DNA of 64,000 nucleotides from Rusavskia elegans (lineage: Eukaryota > Ascomycota > Lecanoromycetes > Teloschistales > Teloschistaceae), in NCBI GenBank assembly GCA_011316305.1, contig SAUG01000087.1, positions 186,001 to 250,000 on the forward strand, written 5' to 3'. The notes below the pieces were generated by a model. It did no database searches and was not told the DNA's origin. It saw nothing but the letters and a program-made list of their open reading frames with translations. How positions within the stretch are numbered: position 1 is the stretch's first letter; the number at the start of each line of letters is the position of its first letter. A program made the position numbers and the translations under genes. Positions 1 to 10,829 of this stretch are shown here, piece after piece.

Positions 1-383
1 CATGTGGTAGATCAGAACCACGGTTTACTCCAACACTGTCCTTACAATCCCTAACATTCTGTAAGCCTGCCCAAGGTCGTTCATGCCGGCAATGCAGTCC
101 ATTAATGTGGCTCATGGGCCTGTCGACCTCATGCCCATAAGAGCCCCCCTGTCGCTAACTTCTTCAGCCAACTCACAGAATCTCCTTCCTCTCAGCCTCC
201 ATACATCCTGCCTGACATTCTCAATCACCTCCTCGTCTCCCAGATTCGTTGGGAGTTTTCAGTCGGCGATTCAAGCCCCAAGTCGCCACGACCGTTTTCA
301 CAAGCCTTGGTCGCGTGACTGTCACGAGACACCCGTTGGACTGTCACGCCCAACCGTTTTATATCCAACAGAGCAAATCCACC
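1..383. other. 5' flank of the PAP2-like gene
   Basis: I see no coding region that I can support here. The stretch has pyrimidine-rich runs (for example around 195-240) as often found upstream of fungal start codons, and it leads directly into the ATG at 384, whose context is ACC-ATG-G. Short open frames in this stretch have no family resemblance. Confidence 0.5.
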
Positions 384-1667
384 ATGGCATCTAACTTGAC
401 GGTTACCGACATTCCTCCGGCATGGAATAGCGAGCCCATGTACCACCTGCCGCCATGGGGAGAGCCTTTGGTATGCGCCATTTTCAACTTCACGCCCGTG
501 AGATGCTGATCATGTCCCCAGATTGTCCTGACTATCCTTGTCAGTGCCATGTTCTTTACCAGACGGCAAAATTTCCGCATATTTGGCCGCAAGCAAGACG
601 ACAGATATCACTCTCTCCTCGACGACACAGCGTCCTCCAGCTCCTCAGATGATCTACTCTGGCATAATCCGGACAATGATGACGACCTGGAAGAATACAA
701 TGCTTCGTCCAAAGACCTACCTAAGCGGCGAAGATGCTGTGGCATGGCAATGTACACTCCCAATACCTCTCGATTCGCCGACAACGTCCATAGTCGCATC
801 CTTCAGAAATTCCCTTTTCTCATCGAAATGTTTTACTGGATCGTCACCTACCTCTTCTACCGCATGACCAAGGTCCTCTCTCAAAAGATCTTCTCCGAAT
901 CAATCTGGGCTGTTTCCGAGTCCCATGGCCTGGCCGTTCTCGAATTCGAGCAATTCGGCCCTCTGAGCTTCCTTTTCCCCTTGACGGAACACTCCGTCCA
1001 GCATTGGTTCATGTCCGGTCACCAAACCGCACTGACCGTTCTTAACAGAGCCTATGCTCTCATTCACATCCCCGGCACCGTTGGCTTCATTGCCTGGTAC
1101 TACTATATCGCTCCTTCACACCCAACCTTCGCCACAATCCGCCGCACTCTCACCCTCACCAACTTCTTCGCCTTTATGACCTTCACCTTATATCCATGCA
1201 TGCCACCTCGCCTCCTCCCGCCAGAATACGGATTTCTGGACTCTGTTCGCCACGACAATGCCACCAGCATTTGGATGAGCGGTAACTACGTGAATTCCCT
1301 CGCCGCCATGCCTTCGATGCATTTCGGCTACGCCTTCGTCATCGGCTGCACCATGTTCTACCACGCCGGTATCTTCCGGCGCACCCTCGAGAAAGGCGAA
1401 GTTCGGAAGTCCGCATTCTGGAAATGTGTGTACATATTGATTGGGATCGGATACCCGGGTATGATCCTCCTGACGATTGTGGCGACCGCGAACCATTACT
1501 GGATGGACGCTTTAATGGCATGCGTGGTTGCGGTTCTGGCGTATCTGTGTAATGGGGTATTTCTGGCGTTGCTGCCGTTGGAGGATCTGCTGTTGTGGTG
1601 TTTGCGGGCGGACAAACCGGTGCCGTCGACCGGAGAAAGATTCAGACTCAAAGGTGGAAGAATATAA
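384..1667 (+). CDS. PAP2-superfamily membrane phosphatase (Aur1/Ipt1-like), 2 exons
   Basis: Two exons, 384-470 and 522-1667, joined over a 51-bp GT-AG intron (471-521), give 410 residues. Exon 1 ends on a whole codon and exon 2 continues in frame into a hydrophobic segment (IVLTILVSAMFFT), so the start at 384 is better than the in-frame ATG at 549. After an acidic, Ser/Asp-rich stretch (about 60-95) come several membrane segments. The PAP2 signature is clear: LYPCMPPR (about 253-260), AMPSMHFGYAF with His296, and ANHYWMD with His354 and Asp358. The PSMH and NHYWMD motifs match the His-His-Asp triad of the Aur1/PAP2 group. Members hydrolyse or transfer lipid phosphates at membranes; whether this one is an inositolphosphotransferase or a plain lipid phosphatase cannot be told. 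It is convergent with the BTB gene. Confidence 0.88.
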
Positions 1668-2095
1668 TTTGACGTTGATGAATGAGGGCGAATATACTTT
1701 TCGAGATCGGCGCACAGTCCGTTGAAGTACTGCTTGACGCAGGAGACTGACAGAGTGGAGGAAAAGCGATTGATGGAGAAAAAAGGTTGTAAGCGGAACT
1801 TGGAAGAGACTTGTTGAGCATAGATACCCGGTTTCCAAACCTGTAAAAAGCCAGCGGTTCATCGAGGTTGTGATTACTTGGGGGAGTAAATTAAAGCGTA
1901 TCATCTGTTCGAAATTGCCATACGATGAACACTATATATTATTATCCTCCGTCCGTCCTGAGAATTCCCTTCAGTATCCTAGCTACAAGAGGATATTTTT
2001 ACACAGCGCCGCCGTTGATACAAGCCTAGATTGCACAGAGCCAAATAAAACATCAACATCAGCGTAGATCCGGTCCTCAGCGATACCACAAAATC
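1668..2095. other. Convergent intergenic region
   Basis: This holds the 3' ends of the PAP2-like gene (+) and the BTB gene (-). An AATAAA on the plus strand near 2043-2050 could serve as a polyadenylation signal. No gene is seen. Confidence 0.5.
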
Positions 2096-3071
2096 TCACT
2101 GCCCCCTCGCCCTCTTCCTCGCACTCTTCCCCACATCCTCGTCGGGTCCCCCTCCACCCTTTCTCTGCGCCCGCTTCTCCTCAGCATCCAACACAAAGCT
2201 CAAGACATCGAAGGCGAACTCCGGGAAATCCATACACATTTGGCGGAAAGTGCCTTCGGTCTGATGGCGCAAAACATGGGAGCGCTGGCCCCAGAAGCTG
2301 GCGACGGGTTTGCGGATGGTGTGGTCGTCGCGGGTGGTGTGCGAGTAGACGTAGCGGGCGTAGTTGAGTTCGGCGGGGGCGGTAGAGTTGATGAGGTGAA
2401 TTTTCGAGTGGGAGAGGGATTTGAGTGCCTATTATACCACCCGTGCATTAGAACTGCGCTCTCTCTTTCTCACTTTCAAAGAAAAAAGGGGGGGGAAAGA
2501 CATACAGGCATCTCCAGTTTCTCCGCTAAAGTATACACCTTTGCGTGCTTCAGCAGTTGCGCGCCGTTTTCATCGATCTTTGGCAGTGATGGATCGACTT
2601 CGAGATTTCCGCTCGGGAGCTTGTGGGGGAAGTATTCGCCTGTGTAGAGGTACTCGAGAAAGCAGGACATGGCGTCCAAATCGTCCTCGCCGAGCTCTAT
2701 GCGCTTTGAGTCGGAGGAAGATAGCTTTTGAGTGAAGAACGGGGATTTGGTTAGGAGAGCTTTGTGCGCCATAAGCAGGGTTTGGTCATCGCCGCTGCCA
2801 ATGAGGAGCTCGATCATAGGAGATTTAAGGTAGCTGAGTATATGTGTCAGCAGCTATGATCGAATCTGATAGGGGAAGTAAAGGAAGCATACTCGACGAA
2901 AGTCACTCTTTGCGCCGGCTTATCTTCCTCTGCCGCATCTCCTTCTACGGCATCTTCTCCAACAGTTTCGCCGACCTCAGCCACTTCGGCACCGTCGTCG
3001 CCGCCTTGCATTTCGACATCGTCTTGATCGGCTGACCCACTCCCGCCGAGCTGCACCTGAGGATCGGCCAT
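2096..3071 (-). CDS. BTB/POZ domain protein, 3 exons
   Basis: Exons 3071-2893, 2833-2506 and 2428-2096 (introns of 59 and 77 bp, both GT-AG) give 279 residues with continuous phase. Residues 1-55 are acidic (many Asp/Glu/Gly). From about residue 57 (RVTFVDYLKSPMIELLIG) a BTB/POZ fold follows, with the typical 'HKALL..SPFF' and 'FLEYLYTGEY' elements. The third exon (ALKSLSHSKIHLIN...) continues the helical part common in fungal BTB proteins, ending in a basic tail (KSARKRARG) that could be a nuclear signal. BTB domains mediate dimerisation and often recruit Cullin-3, but no partner domain is present here. The splice choices restore the conserved V-D-Y-L and P-A-L-K junctions, which supports them. 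The real target is unknown. Confidence 0.85.
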
Positions 3072-3521
3072 TACGATGCTTGAGTTACGATTCTAAAATT
3101 GAAAAGAGGAGCGACTTTTGGTGACAAACGACGGATCAAAGGTTGTACAAAATCAAAAACTAATGAGCATTGATACAAAAATGATTGTCAAGAAACAAGG
3201 AAGAAATGCACAGGTTGGGACTGGTAAGCGTGAGAAATTAGATGGCAGGACGAGGTACAGTAGTACAAGTGCTGGGACACGGAGCTTGCCGGTACCTGGC
3301 GCTAATGGGCTGCATTAGCGCTCCCGTAGAGGTCGACCACTCGACCTTGAGCGGAATCGTGCCGCATCGGGAGGTCTGCATTGCGGGAAGGCAGGGTAGA
3401 TATGTTTCGGTAGGAGGAATCTATGGTTATCATGGTATTCTCGAATGATCATGCTGGGCACAGCTTTCTCTGTTCCTACGTGGCACGCTTGATGCAAAAA
3501 ACCTGTTATTCTCTCCTCTGA
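3072..3521. other. Intergenic: BTB promoter and 3' end of the phosphatase gene
   Basis: Both flanking genes are on the minus strand. A purine-rich and A-rich tract (3100-3200 on the plus strand) lies just upstream of the BTB start. A 60-codon minus-strand frame (3315-3497) has no family match and no splice support, so I see no further gene. Confidence 0.45.
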
Positions 3522-4498
3522 TCAAGTCGGACAGGGAAGCGCCATACCAATGGCGAATCCTGGCTCTCGGATATCATGATTCTTGTAACTGAATTTGGTG
3601 GTTAGGTTTCCCAGCTTCAAAGTAAGACAAAAACAACACACCTAAGGATTGCAATTGCCCCAGGCGAAAGCATCATCGGTATCGGATCATGCAAAGGGTA
3701 CTCCAGCCACCGCTTGACGAAACAGCGCAGAATCAGACCATGTGCAACCTACAAGCAGAAGAGTCACCTTAGCCAACGGAATAACTAGAGCCCACCTAGA
3801 CGAGAGTCATACCACGACGACGTCAACAGGCTTCTCCCCATTCATATATGGCGCTTGGATCTCGCGAATCTGCGCAATCAAGCCATCCAGCCTCCGGGTC
3901 ACCTGGTCTGCCGATCTAAGGATCACGCCATCAAATCAGCAAGCCATTGAATCCATCCATTAAAGGGTCGACCTCAGTAGAGCATAGGGGAGAAATACTC
4001 GCCACCCTCACAACCATCCCGCCAAATGTTCCACTCACGCTCCCCATCTAGGCCTTTCTCCTTCCGGCTTGCTCGAATTTCACCCACTACCAAACCTTCG
4101 TAATCCCCATGGTCCCACTCAGCCATATCTTCCGTGAGTGTGACTTTGTCAGCGATGTCGTCGGCATCGTGGAAGATCAGCTGACAAGTCTGCTGTGCAC
4201 GCTTTCTCGGGCTGACCCATACACGTGCGACCTTAGCCAAGTCGATCAGCTTTCCCGGGCCCACGAGCTGAGTACCCGTAGCCGTGACTTGATTCACGCC
4301 TGCAGTAGTGAGTTCGAGGTCGGTGATCCCTGTGTAGCGGCCATTCTTGGTCCATTCCGTTTCCCCTGGAATGGCACGTATCATTCAGAAAAGTATTCGC
4401 CATGCCCATCGTAGTAGCTGTTGGGCAGATCCTAAGCTACCTTACTCACCATGGCGGACGAGGAAGACACGGGGCGTTGTGGCGTCCAGATCGGACAT
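3522..4498 (-). CDS. SHB17: SHB17-type histidine phosphatase, 5 exons
   Basis: Exons 4498-4450, 4365-3999, 3915-3813, 3748-3642 and 3588-3522 splice into 230 residues; all four introns are GT-AG and every phase fits. The N-terminus reads VFLVRHGETEW, with the phosphohistidine His16 in the RHG motif; a second RHG-family landmark, VVAHGLILRCF, carries the downstream catalytic His. NGRYTG, WVSPRKRAQQT and AEWDHGDYEG match the phosphoglycerate-mutase-like branch to which yeast sedoheptulose-1,7-bisphosphatase Shb17 belongs. That enzyme feeds riboneogenesis by removing the C1 phosphate of sedoheptulose-1,7-bisphosphate. The exact substrate here is inferred from family resemblance. It is divergent from the isochorismatase gene across 354 bp. 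Confidence 0.88.
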
Positions 4499-4852
4499 CA
4501 CTGATACCAGGTTCGATACTGCACAATACCCTTCCCGTAGTCTGCTTTGGCTTCCCGTACCGAAATGGATTGAGGAAGTGAAGAATATCGAATAAGCCGT
4601 ATTAAAAAGATAAACCAAGGGGTAAGGTAAGGTACCTTGTGATAGGCTGATGTCATATCTGCTTTTGAACGGAATCGCTCCGCACGGGCAGCTGTGGGGT
4701 ACAGTACCTTAAATTGGAAATTGAAAAGATCCATGTCACCGAATCATTGCCTTACCTTTGCATGCTTCGCTGTAGACGACTGGAGAATCTGTATAATCTG
4801 CCGGCAGAATTGGATTGATCTACTGCGATATTTTCGTCTGCATTGGTATACA
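4499..4852. promoter_or_regulatory. Bidirectional promoter region
   Basis: This 354-bp gap lies between the divergent SHB17-like and isochorismatase-like start codons and must hold both promoters. It includes a GGTAAGGTAAGGTACC run near 4620-4635. No TATA box or factor site can be assigned with certainty. Confidence 0.5.
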
Positions 4853-5668
4853 ATGGCTCGGCCACATCGTCTCCGTGAGTGCGACTTTTTTCACTTTACG
4901 TTGATTCAACTGATTCGATATAGCGAATCCGGCGGTCTTGTGAGCTACCTTGTTGCTCTACATCATGTAGGTAATCCCGCTGACATTACCTTCTTCAGTA
5001 TCTGCGACATCCAGGAAAAGTTTCGGCCAGCGATCCATGAGTACAGCAAAGTGCAAGTACTCGAGATGAAGCCGCGGTCGTGGCCTCAGTCGACTAAACG
5101 AAGGCAGCATCTCCACGGCGCAGAAGGTGCTTAAAGCTAGTGAGTCTAGATTTGTTCACTTATCAGTTGCAAGGAGCAAGCTCACCTGATTCAAGGCGCA
5201 ACTCTCAACATACCCGTCTTCGCTACCACACAAAACGCTGCTCGCCTGGGACCCATCTGCTCCGAGCTCTCCCTTCCACCCTCCACTTTTCAAGCCGACA
5301 AAACCGCTTTCTCAATGATGGTCCCATCATTGAGGTCCGCTCTGAGCTCCGAAAAGTCCTCATCTTACCAAGTCGCCATTGTAGGCATTGAGACTCATAT
5401 ATGTGTCACTCAAACGGCACTCGACCTGATAGCCCAAGGGCATAAAGTGTATGTGTTGGCGGATGGAGTCAGCAGCTGCAATGAAGGTGAACGAGGAATT
5501 GCCCTAAGAAGACTGGAGAGTGAAGGTGCAGTGGTGACGACAAGCGAAGGATGGTTGTACGAATGTATGGGAGATGCCAGCATTGACGAATTCAAAGCTA
5601 TCGCTGGCCTGGTCAAGGAAACGAAAGAGAAAACGTCCGATGCAGTGCAGACATTATGTAAAATATAG
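4853..5668 (+). CDS. Isochorismatase-family cysteine hydrolase, 5 exons with a GC-AG intron
   Basis: Exons 4853-4874, 4924-4939, 4999-5052, 5108-5139 and 5196-5668 yield 198 residues. Exon 2 is only 16 nt. Intron 3 (5053-5107) begins GCAAGT: using the nearby GT at 5051 would shift the frame into a stop, whereas the GC donor gives a continuous protein (SKVISTAQKVLKA). The product shows the isochorismatase-fold triad: Asp16 in ICDIQEKF, Lys77 in ADKTAF and Cys111 in ETHICV. Its size and motifs fit the small ISOC1/2-like or YcaC-like hydrolases, whose natural substrates are mostly unknown. Start at 4853 is chosen because MARPHRLPNPAVFICD resembles the usual N-terminus of fungal relatives. Divergent from SHB17. 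Confidence 0.85.
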
Positions 5669-5856
5669 TCAGGAAATGTAGAGCTTCTTAGAGACCAAGT
5701 ACGTTTCACTGGGTGTTAGAACATATTTACCAAGCTCCAAAACTTCTTGGAAAGTTCTCGAGCCAGGCAATAGAGACTTTTGTGAAAATGTTCTTTTTCA
5801 TTCGCAATAGCCCTTAACGCTATGCCCAATGCCTATGGTTACAGTCAGAAAGCCGA

Positions 5857-7741
5857 TCATTCAGCACTGGCATCCGGCTGCTTCTGTTGAGCAGCGTTCA
5901 ACCATCCAAAAGCCGAAGCTCCTCCAACAGGGTTCGACTTGCTAGGTTTGCCGGCAAGAGTCGGCAGCGGTGATTTCGCACCTCCTGAGAATCTTCGGTC
6001 TGCGGCTGAGCTTCGAGGGTCTTGGTTTTCGTTGGATGTCGTTGGGCTCGGCCACTTACCAACGTCGCTGAAGCGACCAGGGGTTGAGTCAGAGCCGCTT
6101 GCTGGCTGGGCCGTCGAGCTTGATCGAGAGGTATTAAGTCTCGCCGGCTTAAGAACTTTCATGCCGCGGCCACGCCCTGCTCGTTGGTACCCGGAACTTG
6201 AATTTGTCGATGACGCTAGGGCGTCTGGGCGTGTCCCTTGAATTGAGTCACGTCTCCATGAACCCCAGATGTTGCCATTGTCCGACCTGGTTGGAGTGTC
6301 TGGAGTGCTTCCGTTCGCGAGGCTTTCTGTATCTTTGACGTCTGTGTCCTCTTTTGCTGCTGGGGACCCCTCGTTGATGTTCGATACTTCAACCGCTCTT
6401 CGACCTTGCCCAATGACAGATGGTTTGGTGGTTGTGGTTATCGGTGACTCGACTGGCGTCTGCTCATTCCCAGTGCTTGACGGAGGGGCTGGTGTGACAG
6501 CCGGTGTAACGACTCGATGATCTGACGTAGAAGCCGTCGGTTTCTCCTCTGTACGTGAGTTAGCACTGGGCTGATTCTGCTTTCTTTCTGGCAATAAGAC
6601 TTGATGACCATGAAGTCCGACGTTGGTAGTTTGTAAGTTTTGGAAGAGAGCCGCGTTCTCTGGGCGGACCAATGGGACAGAAAGTTTATTGCGCTCATCA
6701 TCATATAACGTCAGACGATCGAGGGAGAAATGGATATCAGCATTGCGAGCGCGAAGGACATCGCAGCCGAGAAATATTTGCAGACAGTTCAGCTCCGGAG
6801 GAGGGTTCTCTACGGCGAAGTCCACCGTCAGTGTCGGTAATTGTGGTGCAGGACTGTTTGAGCGCGATGATGACTGCTGGATGGTGGCTTCAGGCAGGTA
6901 GACAGGGAGCTTGATGCTTTGTTGGCCAGCTTGAGTCACGTGGATCTGGTCCTGTAGTCCCAACTGGCTTATCATTCCTAAGTTGATGACTGATTTGTAT
7001 GAGCCGGTACAGACAGCTGCATACAACAGCGAATCGTTTGAGAAGTTTGTGCTAAGCCAGCATCGTATGATGGAAGGGACTGGACCAAGTATGAAGAGAC
7101 CCGGGGGTGGACCCATTGCAGGCACGAACGGTGGGACAGTGGCTGACAACGGACGAGATTCGAGCACCAAACTGCTCGCACGGGCTGAGTGAGTTGATTG
7201 TCCGGTAGAACTTAGTTTTCCATCTGATTTATGCGATGACGAGCGCTCAGTCAACGCATGACCGCCGAGCCCACTGCCTGTCCTCAAGGGCAGGAAATCC
7301 GTCGAGGATCGTGAGTTGTGGCCAAATTGCCCATGCAGGGCACTTTCATCGAATCGAACGCTGTTGGCTCTGGATGGTCCACGTCGGGGCTCGTCTTCTG
7401 AGTCCAAGTGAAGGCTTCCTAAAAGGTTGGTGGTTTGATCCTGATCGAAATTCTTGAACGCTTCAGCCGCTGGATTGTAGCCCTGGTCTAGACAAACACG
7501 TCAGCTCTGTATTGAAGGTTACGACAACAGGGAACGTACCTTGATGTGCCGACCCGTTGAGTATGCTGGGAAAAGGTGACTGGCCACCCCAGACCGACTT
7601 CATCCGGGAATCCTCAGCATGTTGGCGTTCCAGACGCATGAGTCGGTCAGCATGCTCGGCCTGAGTGGCATACACATTTTTCATATCGTTCTGCAGGCGC
7701 CAGACGTCTTCACGAGATGCTAGCTGTGACTGCGGGTCCAT
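5857..7741 (-). CDS. Disordered protein with a degenerate retropepsin-like domain, 2 exons
   Basis: Exon 1 (7741-7540) and exon 2 (7487-5857), joined over a 52-bp intron, give 610 residues. Residues 1-67 look helical and charged (MDPQSQLASREDVWRLQNDM). Residues about 90-200 and 330-610 are Ser/Pro/Gly/Asn-rich and likely disordered, with an Arg/Gly patch (GRGRGMKVLK). In between, a stretch resembles a retroviral-type (Ddi1/pepsin A2) fold: LYAAVCTGSYKSVINLGMIS at about 222-241 aligns with the active-site loop, and IFLGCDVLRARNADIHFSLD at about 305-324 aligns with the second conserved strand (usual form I-L-G-x-D-F/W-L). The expected Asp of D-T/S-G is Cys227 here, so proteolytic activity is unlikely. 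Function unknown; it is a host gene, not a transposon, because GC content, intron and codon use match its neighbours. Confidence 0.8.
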
Positions 7742-8769
7742 GCCCTGGAGAGGAGTGAACTAAGGGTTCGGGTAGCCCTTTCGCGAGAGAGATACAGTGA
7801 CCGTGTCATCTATGTGCGTGCCCAAGACAGGGTCCGTATCTCGAAGTAAATCCTTTCGTATCGGCAGTCAAGGAGCTATTTTCATTGACGGTCTGCAATT
7901 TCGTCACTCTCCCTCCCTCCCTTCTACACCGTTGGGGAAGGGCGTCCGCCACGCCACTTGTGCAATCCGTCTTTTTTTGTTTTTTGTGTGGCAGCGGATA
8001 GGTTGTGAGGTTGAGATTTTCGACTGATGAAATGCGATAACAGCGCACTGTAATTGGCGTCAACGGTGTAGAGTATGGGAAGATCTCAAAGTGATTCAGG
8101 TGGGTGGGCTCTGTGGTGTTTCCAGATAGAGATGGTAGAGAAGAATATGCTTCTAGGGGAGTCTGTGGCTATTAGGCCCCAGGTATTAGATATGATTGGT
8201 AAATGGCAAGGTTTTGCAGATGTCCGTTCACGGCTGGCTTTGGGTTGTTCGACTCTGGGACCAGGTACCTGCAACAAGGGTTGCCTCCGAACAGCTGGCG
8301 TCAACGTAAGCCTACACAGTAGATACTGTAAGGGATATGATTTACAAAGCTTTGGTTAGCGATTGGGTTTTGTTGACAGAATCTCTGTTCAAGATCTTTG
8401 GTGAGACTTTTATGGTAGTGGTCAAGATTATACGTTGACTGCGGGAAAGAATCCATGTGTCTCGCGCGGTTATTGCTCACCGTATACGCTAAAAGCCGAC
8501 CGTAGCTGGTCGCCTGGTTTACGGCATCCTCACCATTCTCTTTCGCACTACATTATTTTGCTGCACGCCTCGAGGGTTAGTGAGCCATCATGCAGAGAAG
8601 TGAGTATACTGGTCATACCGTGCTGTTCGGGATGTCATAGGAAGCTACAATGACTGTCAACATATCTCCATCGGGCTTCTATATGTAGCCCAACACATAG
8701 CACATTTCAACCTCCTTGCAGACCAGCTTCTAACGAAACCTGGAGTGACTTGTGGTTATCAACTCTCAT
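7742..8769. promoter_or_regulatory. Divergent intergenic region (1.0 kb)
   Basis: It separates the minus-strand retropepsin-like gene from the plus-strand esterase gene. A pyrimidine-rich segment (7905-7930) and a T-rich run (7970-7988) are visible. Short frames (for example 8075-8359) lack family resemblance and splice logic. I see no gene. Confidence 0.5.
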
Positions 8770-9908
8770 ATGGTATCTATTTCGTTCATTTCCGTTGTCC
8801 GCCGCTGAAGGGTATGAGGCTCCTTACGAACAGTTCCTCCTGTTCGGTGACTCGTTATTACAACAATCTTGCAGCCAGGAAAAAGGGTTTGCCTTCACAC
8901 CAGCTTTACAAGATGGTAAGCTACCCTTGAACGACCTATGCCTTCGCGGCAAATTGAGCATTCGATACCTCGATTGACACCCAGCTCGAGTGTCTTGCCA
9001 GGGCAAGGATTCCTTGTGTTCTTCCATCGTTGTTGCTCCTTGTTGAAATTCCCGGTCTGACTGCCCCTCAAAGTTTTCATTAGACGTCTTGATGTCATCA
9101 ATAGAGGTTTCAGGTTGGTTCATTCGAGATGAACGTTAGCCTTCAATTTGTTCACGAGAAATCCTAGTGGTTACAACACCTCGCAGGCCCTTGAGGTACT
9201 ACCCAACTTTATGCCAAGCTTGGAACAAGCACATCTACGTTTCATGGTGGGTCTTTCCTCCTTCCGAAGGTAGTCGGTCCTCTGACCTTGCGAGATGGTG
9301 TTTTTTGGGGCGAACGACGCTTGTTTGCCAGGCAGCGACTCGGGTCAACATGTACCTCTAGACATCTATAAGCAGAATCTAAGGCGAATCATGCAGCACC
9401 CCTGTGTCACCACTCAGAAGCCGCGACTTATCTTGGTCACCCCGCCGCCAATAGATGAATACTCTTTGGAAGTATCTGATGCAGCCAAAGGAATTGTGGG
9501 AGTGCGACGGACGGCGGAACATACGAAGCTGTACGCAGAGGCATGCAAAGGAATCGGGCAGGACTTGGGGTTGGTCGTGCTTGACTTGTGGTCAATATTC
9601 ATGGACGCGGCTGGTTATGACCCTGCCTTGTCTGGAAAGCCCTTACCTGGATCCAAGAAGACTATGAAGAGCCCAGTCCTTGGTCAGTTGCTATCAGACG
9701 GTAAAACCCGATCTTCTTGTCGGCGACGTCGAACACTAAACCCAATTTGACAGGACTTCACTTCAATCCCCAAGCATACAAAGTATTTTTTGAAAGCACG
9801 ATGGATGTCATTAAGCGAGAATGGCCTGACCAAGATCCGAACGAGCTGCAGTTCGTGCATCCTTCTTGGCAAGTTGCACGCGGTGGATATCAGAGATCTC
9901 ATCCGTGA
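8770..9908 (+). CDS. IAH1: SGNH/GDSL esterase, IAH1-like, 6 exons
   Basis: Exons 8770-8772, 8819-8915, 9074-9113, 9168-9246, 9295-9700 and 9754-9908 give 259 residues with all phases consistent. Block I is FLLFGDSLLQQ with nucleophile Ser13; block II falls in VINRGFSGYNT; block III is FFGANDACLPG (Asn80); block V is SDGLHFNP with Asp208 and His211. TPPPIDEY and AEHTKLYAEAC further match isoamyl-acetate hydrolysing esterase (yeast Iah1), which cleaves short-chain acetate esters. The first exon holds only the ATG: an intron from 8773 to 8818 then joins it to GCT-CCT-TAC, giving the expected M-A-P-Y-E-Q-F start. No other in-frame ATG lies just upstream, but a different upstream exon cannot be excluded. 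It is convergent with the SnoaL-like gene. Confidence 0.87.
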
Positions 9909-10221
9909 ACACCACATGTATTGGCAGAGCACTCAATGTGCATGTCGATCGAGATATCTGATGCCCGTCATACCTGACAGGGAATAGTAAAGTATGCTTA
10001 CGATAAAGAAAAGAAATCATCAGCTATATGTTACTTTGATGATATCACTACGCCAGCTCCATGGTCGACGTTAAGTCAATATTCTTCTTTCCTAGTTTTA
10101 AAGATCTCTCCGAATGTTCCATTGCTGAAATTTGGAGGAAATAGCGTTGTTGGTATAGATGCTGGAGATCACCGGCTCCCTCGTCATCTGTACTGGGTTG
10201 CATGTATACATGGCACTCCTA
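9909..10221. other. Convergent intergenic region
   Basis: This holds the 3' ends of the esterase (+) and SnoaL-like (-) genes. No coding region or RNA gene is seen. Confidence 0.5.
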
Positions 10222-10829
10222 CTATGCATACTCGTCTCCCCTCATCCATCCCAACTGCTTCCACATATGGAGCTACACTGAAAGTAAGCATGGAGGCCTC
10301 ACGTTAACATTGCCATGTCGTTATGGGTAAGACAAACCTTATCCCACTCCTTGGTGAAACTATAGATCTTTCCGTCTCGGACCTCGAAGATAGCAGCGGC
10401 GTGCCATTTGGCCTTGTTTCCCGTCGGTGCGATACCGTTGTGTGGATTCCCACAGTGTGAACCTTCAGCCGAATATCTCAACAATACATGGCCCTCCTTG
10501 GCGAAAGCGATGTCGAACGAGGTAATGTGCAGGTCGGCTATCGCTGACATGACCTTTGAGTGTGAGTCAGCATAGTCAAGGGGAGTCTCGCAACCCGGAA
10601 AGGTAGTGGGAGCGTCAAAAACGCTGTCGTCGGTACAAAGATGGGCGACTGATGAGCGGCCTTTGTTGTTTTTTGGCGAGTAGGCGATCCTCATGTATTC
10701 TTTGACGACCGCAATGTTTTTCTGCGTGGTGCTTCAGTGCCGCATTGTGATAGCTACGGAGAGACAAAGTACTTCTTCGGTGGTCGTCTGGGCTACCGAC
10801 GTCTTCGTTGGCGGTTCCTGGCTAGCCAT
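10222..10829 (-). CDS. SnoaL-like (NTF2-fold) protein, 3 exons
   Basis: Exons 10829-10773, 10721-10338 and 10272-10222 (introns 51 and 65 bp, GT-AG) give 163 residues. After a Thr/Ser-rich start comes KNIAVVKEYMRIAYSP, then HLCTDDSVF, and late WHAAAIFEVRDGKIYSFTKEWDK followed by MWKQLGW. This order matches the SnoaL/NTF2-like cone fold of about 130-160 residues, with the final strand and helix supplied by the last exon. Stopping in the middle exon at 10299 would remove that C-terminus, so the splice is preferred. Such proteins range from polyketide cyclases to non-enzymatic ligand binders; no biosynthetic cluster is nearby, so the role is open. It is the last intact gene before the AT-rich block, starting about 0.3 kb from it. 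Confidence 0.82.

Noticed and set aside
1188..1496. Minus-strand open frame of 102 codons
   Set aside because: It is the antisense shadow of the PAP2-like gene; it has no motif, and the plus strand carries clear catalytic motifs.
3315..3497. Minus-strand 60-codon frame next to the SHB17-like gene
   Set aside because: It lies just downstream of the stop codon of that gene, has no family resemblance, and no splice sites tie it to the gene.
4694..5134. Plus-strand 146-codon frame across the isochorismatase 5' region
   Set aside because: It reads through four splice signals and ends in an unrelated C-terminus; the spliced model gives the conserved fold.
5857..7741. Retrotransposon protease gene
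   Set aside because: Gene has a spliceosomal intron, normal base composition, no neighbouring reverse transcriptase, and a lost catalytic Asp.
8075..8359. Plus-strand 94-codon frame in the divergent promoter
   Set aside because: No motif, no conserved composition and no introns; probably chance in GC-balanced DNA.
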